This document shows, in pieces, positions 1 through 10,148 of a stretch of DNA of 64,000 bases. The position numbers and the translations under genes were made by a program. The stretch's first letter is position 1. Every line of letters starts with the position of its first letter. This stretch comes from Aegilops tauschii subsp. strangulata (Eukaryota; Streptophyta; Magnoliopsida; Poales; Poaceae). The notes beneath the pieces are model-generated. The model was not told the origin of the DNA and did not search any database. It saw nothing but the letters and a program-made list of their open reading frames with translations. The stretch is from assembly GCF_002575655.3 (NCBI RefSeq), contig NC_053039.3, positions 224,025,622 to 224,089,621 of the forward strand, written 5' to 3'.

Positions 1-460
1 CCTCACAAGTTATGTCTCTCGTTTTTCTGACAGAGGACGATTGATCTTCCTATGTAGTTATGTCTGCTTACCACAGCCATATCATCCCCCCTCATCATTC
101 GTGCATGCCTCCTGACCCGTCTCTCACACGCACGCGCACAGACAGGCAGCCATCCCCTCTCTTATTGATATTGCAGGCGTGCCCTGCGTTTGTCTAGCAA
201 GCCTCTCCCACCATTTGTTAGAAGCAACTCCACTACCACCCCCTCCAACACTCTAGCTCTGTCTCTCTCCCAACCTATTCCTCTCCCACACATATGCATG
301 GATGCCGATCGATCTCCCTTAATACATAAGGTAGGCCTCTCTCCTCCTCCACACATATACCAGCCATTATACCTCTATAGTTAATAAGCCCCCCCCCCAC
401 ACACACACACCGATAGTCAAGCGCTGTAGGTAGGTATCCATGCCACAGAGACAAACTGCA
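1..460. other. Non-coding left flank with C-run and CA microsatellite
   Basis: No gene is visible. The stretch is rich in CT and CA. A run of about ten C followed by an AC dinucleotide repeat lies at 389-411. The sequence continues at 9626, on the other side of the Gypsy element, so both pieces were adjacent before insertion. Confidence 0.6.
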
Positions 461-465
461 CCTGT
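461..465. repeat. Target-site duplication CCTGT, left
   Basis: CCTGT lies directly before the LTR start at 466 and recurs directly after the other LTR at 9621-9625. A perfect 5-bp duplication is what Gypsy integration leaves, so this fixes both ends of the element. Confidence 0.93.
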
Positions 466-932
466 TGTCGGTGTCAAAACGGTGGATCTCGGGTAGGGGG
501 TCCCGAACTGTGCGTCTAAGGTCGATGGTAACAGGAGACAGGGGACACGATGTTTACCCAGGTTCGGGCCCTCTCTATGGAGGTAATACCCTACTTCCTG
601 CTTGATTGATCTTGATGAATATGAGTATTACAAGAGTTGATCTACCGCGAGATCGTAATGGCTAAACCCTAGAAGTCTAGCCTGTATGATTATGATCGTC
701 CCTATGGACTAAGCCCTCCGGCTTATATAGATACCGGAGGGGACTAGGGTTGTACCAAGTCGGTTACAGAGGAATCTTCATATCCGAACGCCAAGCTTGC
801 CATCCACGCCAAGGAGAGTCCCATCCGGACACGGGAGAGAGAGTCTTCTGTCTTGTATCTTCACGACCCACCAGTCCGGCCCATGTCCAACAGGCCGGAC
901 GTCCGAGGACCCCTTAATCCAGGACTCCCTCA
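466..932 (-). repeat. 3' LTR of the Tat-like Gypsy element
   Basis: It starts TGTCGGTGTC and ends GACTCCCTCA as read on the plus strand. On the minus strand a TATA-like TATATAAG sits near 722-732. It pairs with the LTR at 9159-9620 and is also about the same LTR as 34106-34580. Confidence 0.92.
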
Positions 933-947
933 GTAGCCCCTGAACCA
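933..947 (-). promoter_or_regulatory. Polypurine-tract region next to the 3' LTR
   Basis: Read on the minus strand, a purine-leaning stretch containing CAGGGGCTAC directly precedes the 3' LTR, where the plus-strand primer of reverse transcription should be. The same sequence abuts the LTR at 34581, so position and conservation support the call. Confidence 0.5.
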
Positions 948-1468
948 AGATTCAATGACGAGGTGTCCAGCGCGCTGATTGTCTTCGACATTGCAAGGCG
1001 GCTTCCTCCTCCGAATACTCCAAAACAGCCTTCGAACACAAAGAACGTGTCCGGCTCTGCAAAACAAGCACCACACACAACCACAGAGAGTATAATATTT
1101 CACGAGTCCAATCTACTGACAACTTTTTGTAGCGTGACACCACATCACCACCCGATCATTATTTCGAACCGTTTTTCGGCCTGCCGCTCCACTTTTTGAG
1201 ATGCGGTCTCATTGGCACGTCTTGTCAAAGCAGAGATCGTGTCCCCTTATTACAGGATTATCATCAATACGAGCGTGGGTAATCCAACCGTGCCGTCTTC
1301 ACGGCCCTTGGGAAACAGGCGAGTGGGGAGGCGCTTGATATCCGCTGCCTTTATAAGGAGATAAGGATCCACCCCATTTCACCCACGCCTTCCCTCTCTC
1401 TGCCCACCCATTCTCAAGCTCCAGCGCCCAAGTCCTCATCTCTTCCACCTCAAGAAAGCACTCCGATC

Positions 1469-4468
1469 ATGTCCGGATCCGAAGCGCAGGGCAAGTGGAT
1501 GGTCTCCTCCGTCAAGGAGAAGGACATCACCAAGCTCCAGGAGGCTAGATATTTGGCCAAGGAGGTAGCCCACCAGCTTCCGACCGAGGGACAGATCGTC
1601 CCTACCCCGGAGCCCCATGAGAGGGTAGTGTTTATTCCCCACTTCGTCCGCGGGCTAGGATTTCCACTCCACCCATTCGTCCGCGGACTTATGTTCTTCT
1701 ATGGGATGGATTTCCACGATCTGGCCCCCAACTCCTTCCTCAACATCTCGGCATTTATTGTCGTGTGCGAGGCCTTCCTCCGCATCCCACCCCACTTCGG
1801 TTGTGGCTGAAGATCTTCAATGTGAAGCCGAAGGTGGTGGACGGCCAACACGCAGAGTGCGGAGGCGCCATGGTGAGCAAGATGCCCAACATCGTATGGC
1901 CCAAAGGCACTTTCGTGGAGACTGTCAAAGGGTGGCAAAAACAGTGGTTCTATGTCACAGAGCCCTGCGACACCACCTGGGCCGAGGCTCCTGAATTCAG
2001 GTCCGGGGCCCCGATGGGCTCACCTCCTGGCTAGAGAAGGGCCTAGACTGGGCCTCATCGGACGAGCTGACTGCGTTGCAGACGCGCATCAAGAGCATGG
2101 TCGACAAGAACATCAAGCTTGTCAATGTGATCCAGGTGATGCTCTTTCGCTGGATCCTTCCATGCCAAAGCTGGACCTGCAATTTGTGGGAGTTCGATCC
2201 GGCCAAGCACCAGACCCTGCAACACTTCTTCGGCGTTATGCACGAAGGTATTTGGAAGGTGCTCTTCAAGGCCAACGAGACATGGTCGAAGGAGACTGAA
2301 GACCGTGGGTACAACCTGACCCACCCCGCCAGTCCGGTAAGTTTTTTCGTGTTTTCAAGGTGTATCCTTTACTTACATACTCAAGGAACAGGTCTAAGCT
2401 TCCCCGTCTTTACTTTTTAAGGGTTGGACGAAGAAGGCGGAGCTGGTCAAGAGTACAGCTCCGCTGCTCGAAGACCCAGCAATTCCACTTCTGACGAAGA
2501 TGCTGGTTCCGGCGCCTTACCAGGCGCCGGAGAAGAAGGCCAAGGGGACCAGAGGTGGTCTCCACCACAAGGGCACTTCAGACGTGACGTCCGAAGACGC
2601 TGAGACCCAGTCCTCACCCGCCACTGAAGAGGAGGAGGAGGAGGAGGAAGAAGAAAGAAACTCCCCCCCTGAGGGGGAAGGAAGAATTGGGCGGCCTCCA
2701 CGCGTCTGGAGGCCGAAGCGTCCAAGAGGGGGAGAGCCTCCCTTGCGGACGACACCGCGCTGGATACCGACAGCAGCTCGGGGTGGCGCCCCAAGGATAA
2801 GCCCCCGGCCGGATCGTAAGTATTCGGAGGCCCTAACACACTTATATGTCCGACTCCTTTATCTCGTAATTTTAATGCGTTGAATCATGTGCTGCAGTCC
2901 GGCCCACGACAGCTCCCAGCGATCCTCATCGGGGGGTTCGCTGGATCGAAAGGCTATGGACAGCGATTCGCTACCGACAACCACCTCTCCTAAGGTCACG
3001 GACGACGCCGAGGCGGTGTCCCGAAGGACCTTCACGGGCCAGGGAGAGACGCAAAGGGCCGCTAGGATGGCGCCGGAGGGAAAAAACCTCGGCTGCCCGA
3101 CACCTGGGGGAGCAAGTCCCCCTGGAGACTGGCGATGGGGGCCATATCCAGTGCGGCCCCTAGCTGAATACTATTCCGGAGACCCATACAGCTCCGGAAT
3201 CAAGCTGGCAGCCTCCTTCGAAAGAAGGAGGTGCACCTATCCCACCGATGACCTCTGTCCATCCAGAGGCACTGGATACTTTAATGGAAACGCTGCGAGG
3301 CGCTTCTATCATGGAAGAACACCGCACCCTTATGGGTACGGTGATTGAGAGGGTTCAGTCCGTTAAGAGTGGACTGACCGAAGCCTGCACCCACCTTCTG
3401 ACAGGCTTTGAGGTAAGCGATGCAAGTACAGTATAGACAGTAGCCCCTGAGACTCTGTCTGGTGTTCGGAAATAAAAGCCGGACAGAGGATCAAATAATT
3501 TCGCAGGATATTGACCACACATGTCTATGTGAATAAGCAGGCGTCGTTGCTGGCTGCGACCTCTCATGCTGCCGAAGTCTCCGGACTGAAGCAGAGGCTG
3601 GAGCGGGCCGAGGAGGAGCTCGGCCAAGCAAGAAAACAGCTGTTGGATAAGCAAGGTATGTAATGACCTGCTGTATATCAGAAAGTTTGATGATTTATGT
3701 TGACTATAGTGCCATGGTATTTGTAGGAGCGGCGACTGAGGTGGAAACCCTCAAGAAGGCGCTAGCCGAGGCCCAAGAGAAAGCGGTAAAGGAGCAAGCC
3801 GCCCGTGAAAAACACGAGGCCAGGGTTGATGAGGTCCAGCTGGAGCTCCAGGACGCCGTCAAGAAATGCGAGTCCTTGGAGCGCAACATTGCAAACCAAG
3901 AGACTAAACTCGCCAAGGCTCGCCAAAGCGCACAAGATGCCCGGGTTGAAGCCCAGGGTGCTCTCCAGGAGATTCAAGAGGCAAGAAGATCGCGGCGGGT
4001 AAGGCCTTCATTATGCAGAGCAGATATGTGAAGAAGAGGTATCTCTTACTAACCCGGATTTGGAGTTCTCCAGGAGCGTTTGCAGATTTGCCGCGCAGTG
4101 TTGCCGACGCTGTGGAGTTCTTCCGAGCCGAAGAGGGGAGCTCGACGGAGAAGATGTTCTGGTCGCAATACCTTGCGCCAGAACATCCGCTGCCCTTTAG
4201 CGACCAGCTAAAACAGCTGGTCGAACTGCATAGGGTGGCTGAACTAGCCATGAAGCATTTAATAATCCGGCTGTGGCTTGCCGAAGCTATACCCAGCAGC
4301 TACTTCGGGCTCGTGAAGCGGCTGGTCAATGTCTGCCCCCGGCTTGGTGTCATCAAGCGGTCGGTCTGCATCGAGGGTGCGCGGATGGCCTTCGCCCGCT
4401 TCAAGGTGCAGTGGGCGAAGATGAACTCCGTCAAGCTCGCGACTGAGGGACCGCCCGCTGGCAAGTAG
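1469..4468 (+). pseudogene. Antisense multi-exon ORF (PF04195-type 'putative gypsy transposon' protein) of the Tat-like element
   Basis: This ORF runs opposite to gag-pol. It starts ATG at 1469 (MSGSEAQGKW) in a good context. The first part (VVFIPHFVRGLGFPLHPFVR, then FHDLAPNSFL) is the PF04195 type known from Grande and RIRE2 relatives. Later parts are Glu-rich (2625-2660) and coiled-coil-like (about 3720-3990). The last part (about 4076-4468) is FADLPRSVADAVEFF to SYFGLVKRL, ending at a TAG. Reading frames join across intron-like gaps with GT...AG ends: about 2338-2419, 2815-2897, 3412-3505, 3656-3726 and 3999-4072. The second element (34106-38736) has the same gaps at the same places. A one-base frameshift lies near 1798, so this copy is probably broken. 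Its function is unknown; a regulatory role for antisense ORFs has been suggested but not shown. Confidence 0.75.
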
Positions 4469-5953
4469 CACCGCATGCCCGAGCGGTATTTTGAAGATGT
4501 CCTGGAGGGGTCCCGCTGTGGCGGCGCAATGTGCAAAAGACATTATCTTCAAATGAATACATTCGTGTTATCTTTGCCTTGTATGATGAAACAAAGTCAT
4601 TATGTAATATAATGCTTGTTATTTTTTTTAAAAAATTACCTCATGTGCGGCCGTTTTGATTAAATATGAGAGTTGGCTAGTCGTCGGCTTCAGCCCCCAC
4701 GTAGGTAGTACGGGGGTGTTCGGGATGGAATCTAAACACTCTTGATCCAAAAATTTGGTCCTTGAAGGAGGTGTTTAGCGCAACGAACCAGGCAATCGGA
4801 CTATGTGGCTTTATCACCCTCACTTAGCCATAGGAGTTTGACAATAAAAATGTAGGAGCAGCCCCTAGTTAACATTTAATCCAGACTAGGCTGCTGTAAA
4901 CACGTGATTGGACTGAGGCCGATCGGTCGCATAATGCGGAAAAAAACCCGCAAAAGATTTGTAACCTCCGAATAGCTGACCGGCTCACGCCGCATCATGA
5001 CAGTCAGTTTTCGGCTTTCTCTACTGAGGTGCTCATCTGGATAAACCAGGACACAATCACAGTAGTTCTCCCTTTACTACCCTAGCCGATAGAGCGGAAC
5101 GTAAGGTAGTAAGCACAGGAGCCGGGCAACCCAACTATTGACCAAAGACATGATTCAGAGCCAATGCATATAATGCTAAAATTTGGGGCGCCGAACTATA
5201 CTATAAAAGTGTTCGGACTTTGTTGCCATAGTATGGAGCATAGTGAAGCCCCTGGCCAATTAAAGCGTACCAAAGTGTACGTGTGCAATCGATAAGAATA
5301 ACGAAATAAAATGAAATTGTAAGCTAGTGCCACATAAGTTGGGCCGCAAACAGTTCTCGTTATAATTTGATTGATACGTCAAAACGTATTTGTACAAATA
5401 GTGCGATAAGCAAGCTGGCTATTTAACATGCCAAGACCAAGGGGGAGTTGTGTGCGGGTCCTGAAAACAGGTAGGACGATCGTCGAAGAGAACGTCTAGA
5501 GATTCCCCCACACGTCTGTGCCGCCTGCCACCTTGGTGTATCCGTCCTTCGAACGGACCGATAATCAGGCCGCCGCTAGGGGCCTGCGGAAAATAAACCT
5601 AAAAAGGATAAAAAGAAAAGTGAAAGTATGTGTGTCGAAGAAGGTCGAGCCTTATTGTGGACCACAGTCTGGTTATGCCTCCATCTCTGCCCATGGTATT
5701 TTGAGTGTGTAGTTATGTACGCGCGGTATGTATGCCGCCATTTGGTCAGGACTGAGATGGAGGCCGAATTGCTAGTCTAACTCCTGACGAGCCGGACTGT
5801 CAAGCTGCGGAGTAGTCCGGACTCGTTTGACCGTGTCCGGGAATTTGGCCGCTGAATTAAAATTCTGCCTTAAAAGGCCGCTCTATACTTCTGCTGCCAG
5901 GGCCGCGGTGTGTTCTTCAGTACGAAGGGAGCGCTCCGTGTTTCCATTGACTG
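4469..5953. other. Non-coding internal region of the Tat-like element
   Basis: No pol domain is readable on either strand here, although RT, RNase H and integrase would be expected between protease and the 3' LTR. The part from about 4640 to 5010 recurs at 38370-38736 in the second copy. A conserved non-coding filler in two copies suggests that pol was lost before they spread. Confidence 0.6.
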
Positions 5954-8677
5954 TTATGACACCGCGTGGCCGGGCATCTTGAGCTTGAGATAAGCATAGT
6001 GTGGCACCGCATTAAATCGAGCGAATGCAGTTCGTCCGAGCAGTGCGTGATAGCCACTGCGGAAGGGGACGATATCGAAGATCAACTCTTCGCTTCTGAA
6101 GTTGTCCGGGGACCCGAAGACAACTTCCAGTGTGATTGAGCCCGTAAAACGGGCCTCTACACCTGGTATGACTCCTTTAAAGGTAGTTTTGGCGGGCTTG
6201 ATCCTTGACGGATCGATGCCCATTTTGCGATGTATCCTGATAGAGCAGGTTAAGGCTGCTACCCCCGTCCATGAGGACTTGCGTGAGGTGGAATCCATCG
6301 ATTATTGGGTCAAGGACCAGTGCGGCTGAACCGCCGTGGCGGATGCTAGTCGGATGGTCCCTGCGATCGAAAGTGATCGGGCAGGACGACCATGGGTTGA
6401 ATTTTGGGGCGACTGGCCCTATCGCATAGACGTCCCTGAGCGCACGCTTGTGCTCCCTCTTGGGGATATGGGTGGCGTATATCATGTTCACCGTTTTGAC
6501 CTGAGGGGGAAACTTCTTCTGCCCCCCTGTGTTCGGTGGACGGGGCTCCTCGTCATCGTCCTCACTTTGCGACCCCTTCTCCTTGTTTTCAGCGTTTATC
6601 TTGCCGGCCTGCTTAAAAACCCATCAGCTTCTGTTGGTATGATTGGCTGGCTTATCGGGGGTGCCATGTATCTGACATGGATGATCGAGAATGCGGTCTA
6701 AGCTGGATGAGGCTGAATTGTTCCTTTTGAACGGCTTCTCCCGCTGACCGGACTTGGAGCCACTGAATCCGGCGTTAACCGCCGTGTCGTCGGTATTATC
6801 ACCGTTGCTTCGACGCTTGTGTATGTTGCGTCGGGGCTTGCCACTGCTATTTCTGGCTTCCGAAGTGCCAGGTTCGTTTGCATTGTTATTGCCGCGGGCT
6901 AGCTAGCTATCTTCGCCCACGCAAAAGCGGGTCATAAGCGCCGTGAGGGCTGCCATGGACTTCGGCTTTTCTTGGCCGAGGTGTCGGGCGAGCCATTCGT
7001 CCCGGATGCTATGTTTAAAGGCTGCTAGGGCTTCGACATCCGGACATTCAATGATCTGGTTCTTTTTGGTTAGGAACCTAGTCCAGAATTTCCTGGCTGA
7101 CTCTCTGGGCTATTGAATTATGTGACTTAAGTCGTCGGCATCCGGAGGTCGGACATATGTACCTTGGAAGTTGTCGAGGAAGGCTTCTTCCAAGTCTTCC
7201 CAGCTGCCAATGGAGTTTTCGGGCAGACTGTTCAACCAGTGCCGAGCTGGTCCCTTGAGTTTTAGTGGGAGGTATTTGATGGCATGGAGATCATCACCGC
7301 GGGCCATATGAATATGGAGAAGAAAATCCTTGATCCATACCGCGGGGTCTGTTGTCCCATCATATGATTCGATGTTTACGGGTTTAAACCCTTCTGGGAA
7401 TTCATGCTCCATTACTTCGTTAGTGAAGCAAAGAGGGTGTGCGGCGCCTCTATATCGGGCCATGTTGCGACGTAGCTCGGATGGAGTCCGTCTGCGGTTC
7501 TTGGCCCGGGCGTGATTATGCTTGTTGCGTCCGGCTAGATAGCCGTCGTCGCGTGTCAGGGCACGCCCCTGTGATCCATAAATCAATCTGTTCTGACCTG
7601 CTCTACTGTCCAGGTCCTGCCGCAGGTCATATGTATAATCCCGAGCAGTTATGTCTCTCCCTTTACGACAGGGTAGTATGGGCTGGTGTTCGGCTTGAGT
7701 TCCGCGTTGTCCCGACCACGGGGTGGTCGGTCAGCTGCATTACGCGCTGACGATACAGGCTCCAGCGCCTCGTCATCAAATTGCGGTAACAATTTGCGCT
7801 TCGGTTAACTTTTGGTCGGGCGCTCGAGGCCGTATTCCTCGGCTGCCAGGACGTTGGTCCATCTGTCATTGAGCAGATCTTGATCAGCTTGTAGCTGCTG
7901 TTGCTTCTTTTTCAGGCTCCTTGCAGTAGCAATTAGCCGGCGCTTAAAGCGCTCCTGCTCGAGAGGTTCCTCAGGCACGATAAAGACTTCGTCACTGAGG
8001 CTCACCTCATCCTCGTAGAGTGGGAGATAGTTACTGTCCTCTGAGTCTTCGTTTGTGGCTTGTTCCTCAGGGCTGACTTGCCCATCTTCTCGATCGTCCT
8101 GTTCGGCAGTTGGCTCGTCGGGGTCTTCTCTGTCTTCGCCACCGTCCGGAGTGTTATTGTCTCTTGTGCCGGTATTGCTGTCTTTTCTACGGCGTGATTT
8201 AGAGCGGCGCCGCTGACGCCGATGCTTTGGGGGTATCTTAGGAGGTTTATCCTCAACTGGGTCTTCTTTGTCATCGCCGTTATTCTCTTTGGGTGTATCC
8301 ACCATATACACGTCATACGAAGAGGTGGCCGACCAGCGTCCGGTAAACGGCGGGTTTTGGGCCTGTTCGTCTCCGGCATCATCGTCCATACCGTCGATGT
8401 CTTCGGAGCCGTAATCGAGCATATCGATTAAGTCCTCGACAGTGGCTATGAAGTGGGAGGTGGGTGGGAAGCGAAATTCCCCGTCATCAACCCCCAGTTC
8501 AAACTGGATATAATTCGGCTGTGAGTCCCCTGCTAAGGAGAGGGTTTTTAATGAGTTTAGCACATCGCCTAAAGGTGAGTGCCGGAAGATGTCCGCGGCG
8601 CTGAATTCGACGACCGACGCCTGATCGGGCTCGACGGACGCGGACGCGCGTGGTTCGGAACCTGTGGCCGGAGACAA
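5954..8677 (-). pseudogene. Decayed gag-protease of the Tat-like Gypsy element
   Basis: Reading right to left, an acidic and basic N-terminal part (7805-8677, starting MSPATGSEPRA) leads into the gag core (7110-7586). The core carries FPEGFKPVNIESYDGTTDP and HWLNSLPENSIGSWEDL, the Retrotrans_gag pattern. Gag sequence continues past a stop near 7108 (FWTRFLTKKNQIIECPDVEA). The aspartic-protease region follows at 5954-6491. It contains VLMDGGSSLNLLY, where the usual D-[ST]-G reads D-G-G, a form I have seen in plant Tat-type elements. A frameshift separates this from FRSEELIFDIVPFRSGYHAL. No zinc knuckle was found. Several stops and frame breaks make it non-functional. Confidence 0.82.
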
Positions 8678-8859
8678 ATCCGGGGTTTCGGTGACACAGG
8701 CCCCGCTCGAGGTTGGGTCTGTGTGCGGCTCCAGCGCTGCTGAGTCTGCGGCTCCCGTGGCGGGGTTGAGCTTCCCGTCCTTGAACGACGCAGTCTGCTC
8801 TAGATCTAGGGCCGGAGCACTTACATGTGCTATCTCCTGAGTATGGTCCGATGACAGAT

Positions 8860-9111
8860 TTAGATCATGCTCATCGTGGTGGTAGGAGCGGCTGCCGTGG
8901 GCTCGAATCCATCAAAGATCAAGTCTCCGCGGGTATCAGCAACATAGTTCAAGCTTCCAAACCTGACTTGATGGCCAGGGGCGTAGCTGTCGATCTGCTC
9001 TAGATGGCCAATCGAGTTGGTCCGCAGTGCGAAGCCGCCGAATACAAATATCTGGCCGGGGAGAAAAACTTCCCCCTGGACAACATTGTTGTAGATGATT
9101 GACGGAGCCAT
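8860..9111 (-). CDS. Short ORF in the 5' leader of the Tat-like element
   Basis: An 83-codon ATG-started ORF (MAPSIIYNNVVQGEVFLPGQ) lies between the primer-binding site and gag. It is the first ORF on the genomic RNA. It has no domain that I recognise. It could be an N-terminal part of gag cut off by a stop, or a leader peptide. Confidence 0.4.
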   Translation of the reverse strand: MAPSIIYNNVVQGEVFLPGQIFVFGGFALRTNSIGHLEQIDSYAPGHQVRFGSLNYVADTRGDLIFDGFEPTAAAPTTTMSMI

Positions 9112-9140
9112 CGAACCTCTTGAATACGACGCAGCGGAAC

Positions 9141-9158
9141 TCTCAATGAAAGCACCAA
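9141..9158 (-). promoter_or_regulatory. Primer-binding site of the Tat-like element
   Basis: On the minus strand TTGGTGCTTTCATTGAGA starts directly after the 5' LTR. TGG one base inside the element matches the CCA end of a tRNA. I cannot name the tRNA with confidence. It sets the element's orientation. Confidence 0.75.
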
Positions 9159-9620
9159 TGTCGGTGTCAAAACCGGCGGATCTCGGGTAGGGGGTCCCGA
9201 ACTGTGCGTCTAAGGTCGATGGTAACAGGGGACACGATGTTTACCCAGGTTTGGGCCCTCTCTATGGAGGTAATACCTACTTCCTGCTTGATTGATCTTG
9301 ATGAATATGAGTATTACAAGAGTTGATCTACCGCGAGATCGTAATGGCTAAACCCTAGAAGTCTAGCATGTATGATTATTATCGTCCCTATGGACCAAAC
9401 CCTCTAGCTTATATAGATACCGGAGGGGACTAGGGTTGTACCAAGTCGGTTACAGAGAAAGGAATCTTCATATATGAACGCCAAGCTTGCCATCCACGCC
9501 AAGGAGAGTCCCATCCGGACACGGGAGAGAGTCTTCTGTCTTGTATCTTCACGACCCACCAGTCCGACCCATGTCCAACAGGCCGGACGTCCGAGGACCC
9601 CTTAATCCAGGACTCCCTCA
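9159..9620 (-). repeat. 5' LTR of the Tat-like Gypsy element
   Basis: This is the partner of 466-932 with the same ends. It differs by about a dozen substitutions and small indels, including a short deletion in the GGAGACAGG stretch. Confidence 0.92.
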
Positions 9621-9625
9621 CCTGT
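9621..9625. repeat. Target-site duplication CCTGT, right
   Basis: Identical to 461-465. Confidence 0.93.
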
Positions 9626-10148
9626 CCCCTCTCACGTTCCAGTAGGCCAGCCACCCTATATCTTTGACGTGGGCACACACAAATTCGACGGCACTCTTTA
9701 TCGATCGCGCACGCACACACACACGCACACATCATCCCTCTCTTCGATTCTATGGATACCTCAAGCCGATGATACCTCCACTCACTTCTCGTGATCGCCC
9801 CTATATATATATATGCTATATCCAGGTCTCTATTTTCACACACATTGCATATGTTACATTTTTTGATTGACACCCCCCAAAAAAACACTCACGAACCCAC
9901 ACACTATATATCTCTATGTTTATATATCTCTCACACAACCCCATGTAGGTGGTGTACGTACATGAAGAGAATAGGTGCACGTACTCACGCTTCATGCCTA
10001 GCCACACCTGCGCGGGTACACGGTGGAGCTCATTTCTGTACGAAATGGCAGCCCACGTGCTAATTTGAACGCGTGTTGCGGTTGTTTACCTACGGAGGTC
10101 GTGTACCACGCGTGCACGAAACAAAGTTCGACTTGATGCGTTGGCGTG
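9626..10148. other. Non-coding flank between two LTR elements
   Basis: CA-rich sequence with a CACACA microsatellite near 9714-9732 and a short TATATA run near 9803-9813. No gene is visible. It originally joined 1-465 on the left and the start of unit A (19255 onward) on the right. Confidence 0.6.

Larger units (their letters stand above)
466..9620 (-). mobile_element. Tat/RIRE2-like Gypsy LTR retrotransposon lacking RT, RNase H and integrase
   Basis: The element is 9,155 bp with near-identical ends (466-932 and 9159-9620) and a perfect CCTGT target-site duplication. The primer-binding site abuts the right LTR on the minus strand, so the element is transcribed right to left. The minus strand shows, in order, a leader ORF, gag and an aspartic-protease region. 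No reverse transcriptase, RNase H or integrase can be read between 5954 and 4469. In that space, and beyond it toward the 3' LTR, lie non-coding sequence and an antisense ORF on the plus strand. Short LTRs and an antisense ORF are known from the Tat branch (RIRE2, Grande, Ogre). The sequence style resembles the wheat Fatima group, but I hold that name loosely. It must rely on a partner for mobility. LTRs differ by roughly a dozen substitutions and a few indels by eye. Confidence 0.9.

Noticed and set aside
6336..6701. 121-codon plus-strand ORF with hydrophobic stretches
   Set aside because: It is the reverse of gag-protease coding sequence of the Tat-like element; a shadow frame.
8222..8431. 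Plus-strand ORF with a possible membrane segment
   Set aside because: It lies antisense to the gag N-terminal frame, whose minus-strand reading makes sense.
9430..9888. 152-codon ORF on the minus strand
   Set aside because: It crosses the LTR boundary of the Tat-like element into flank and shows no domain.
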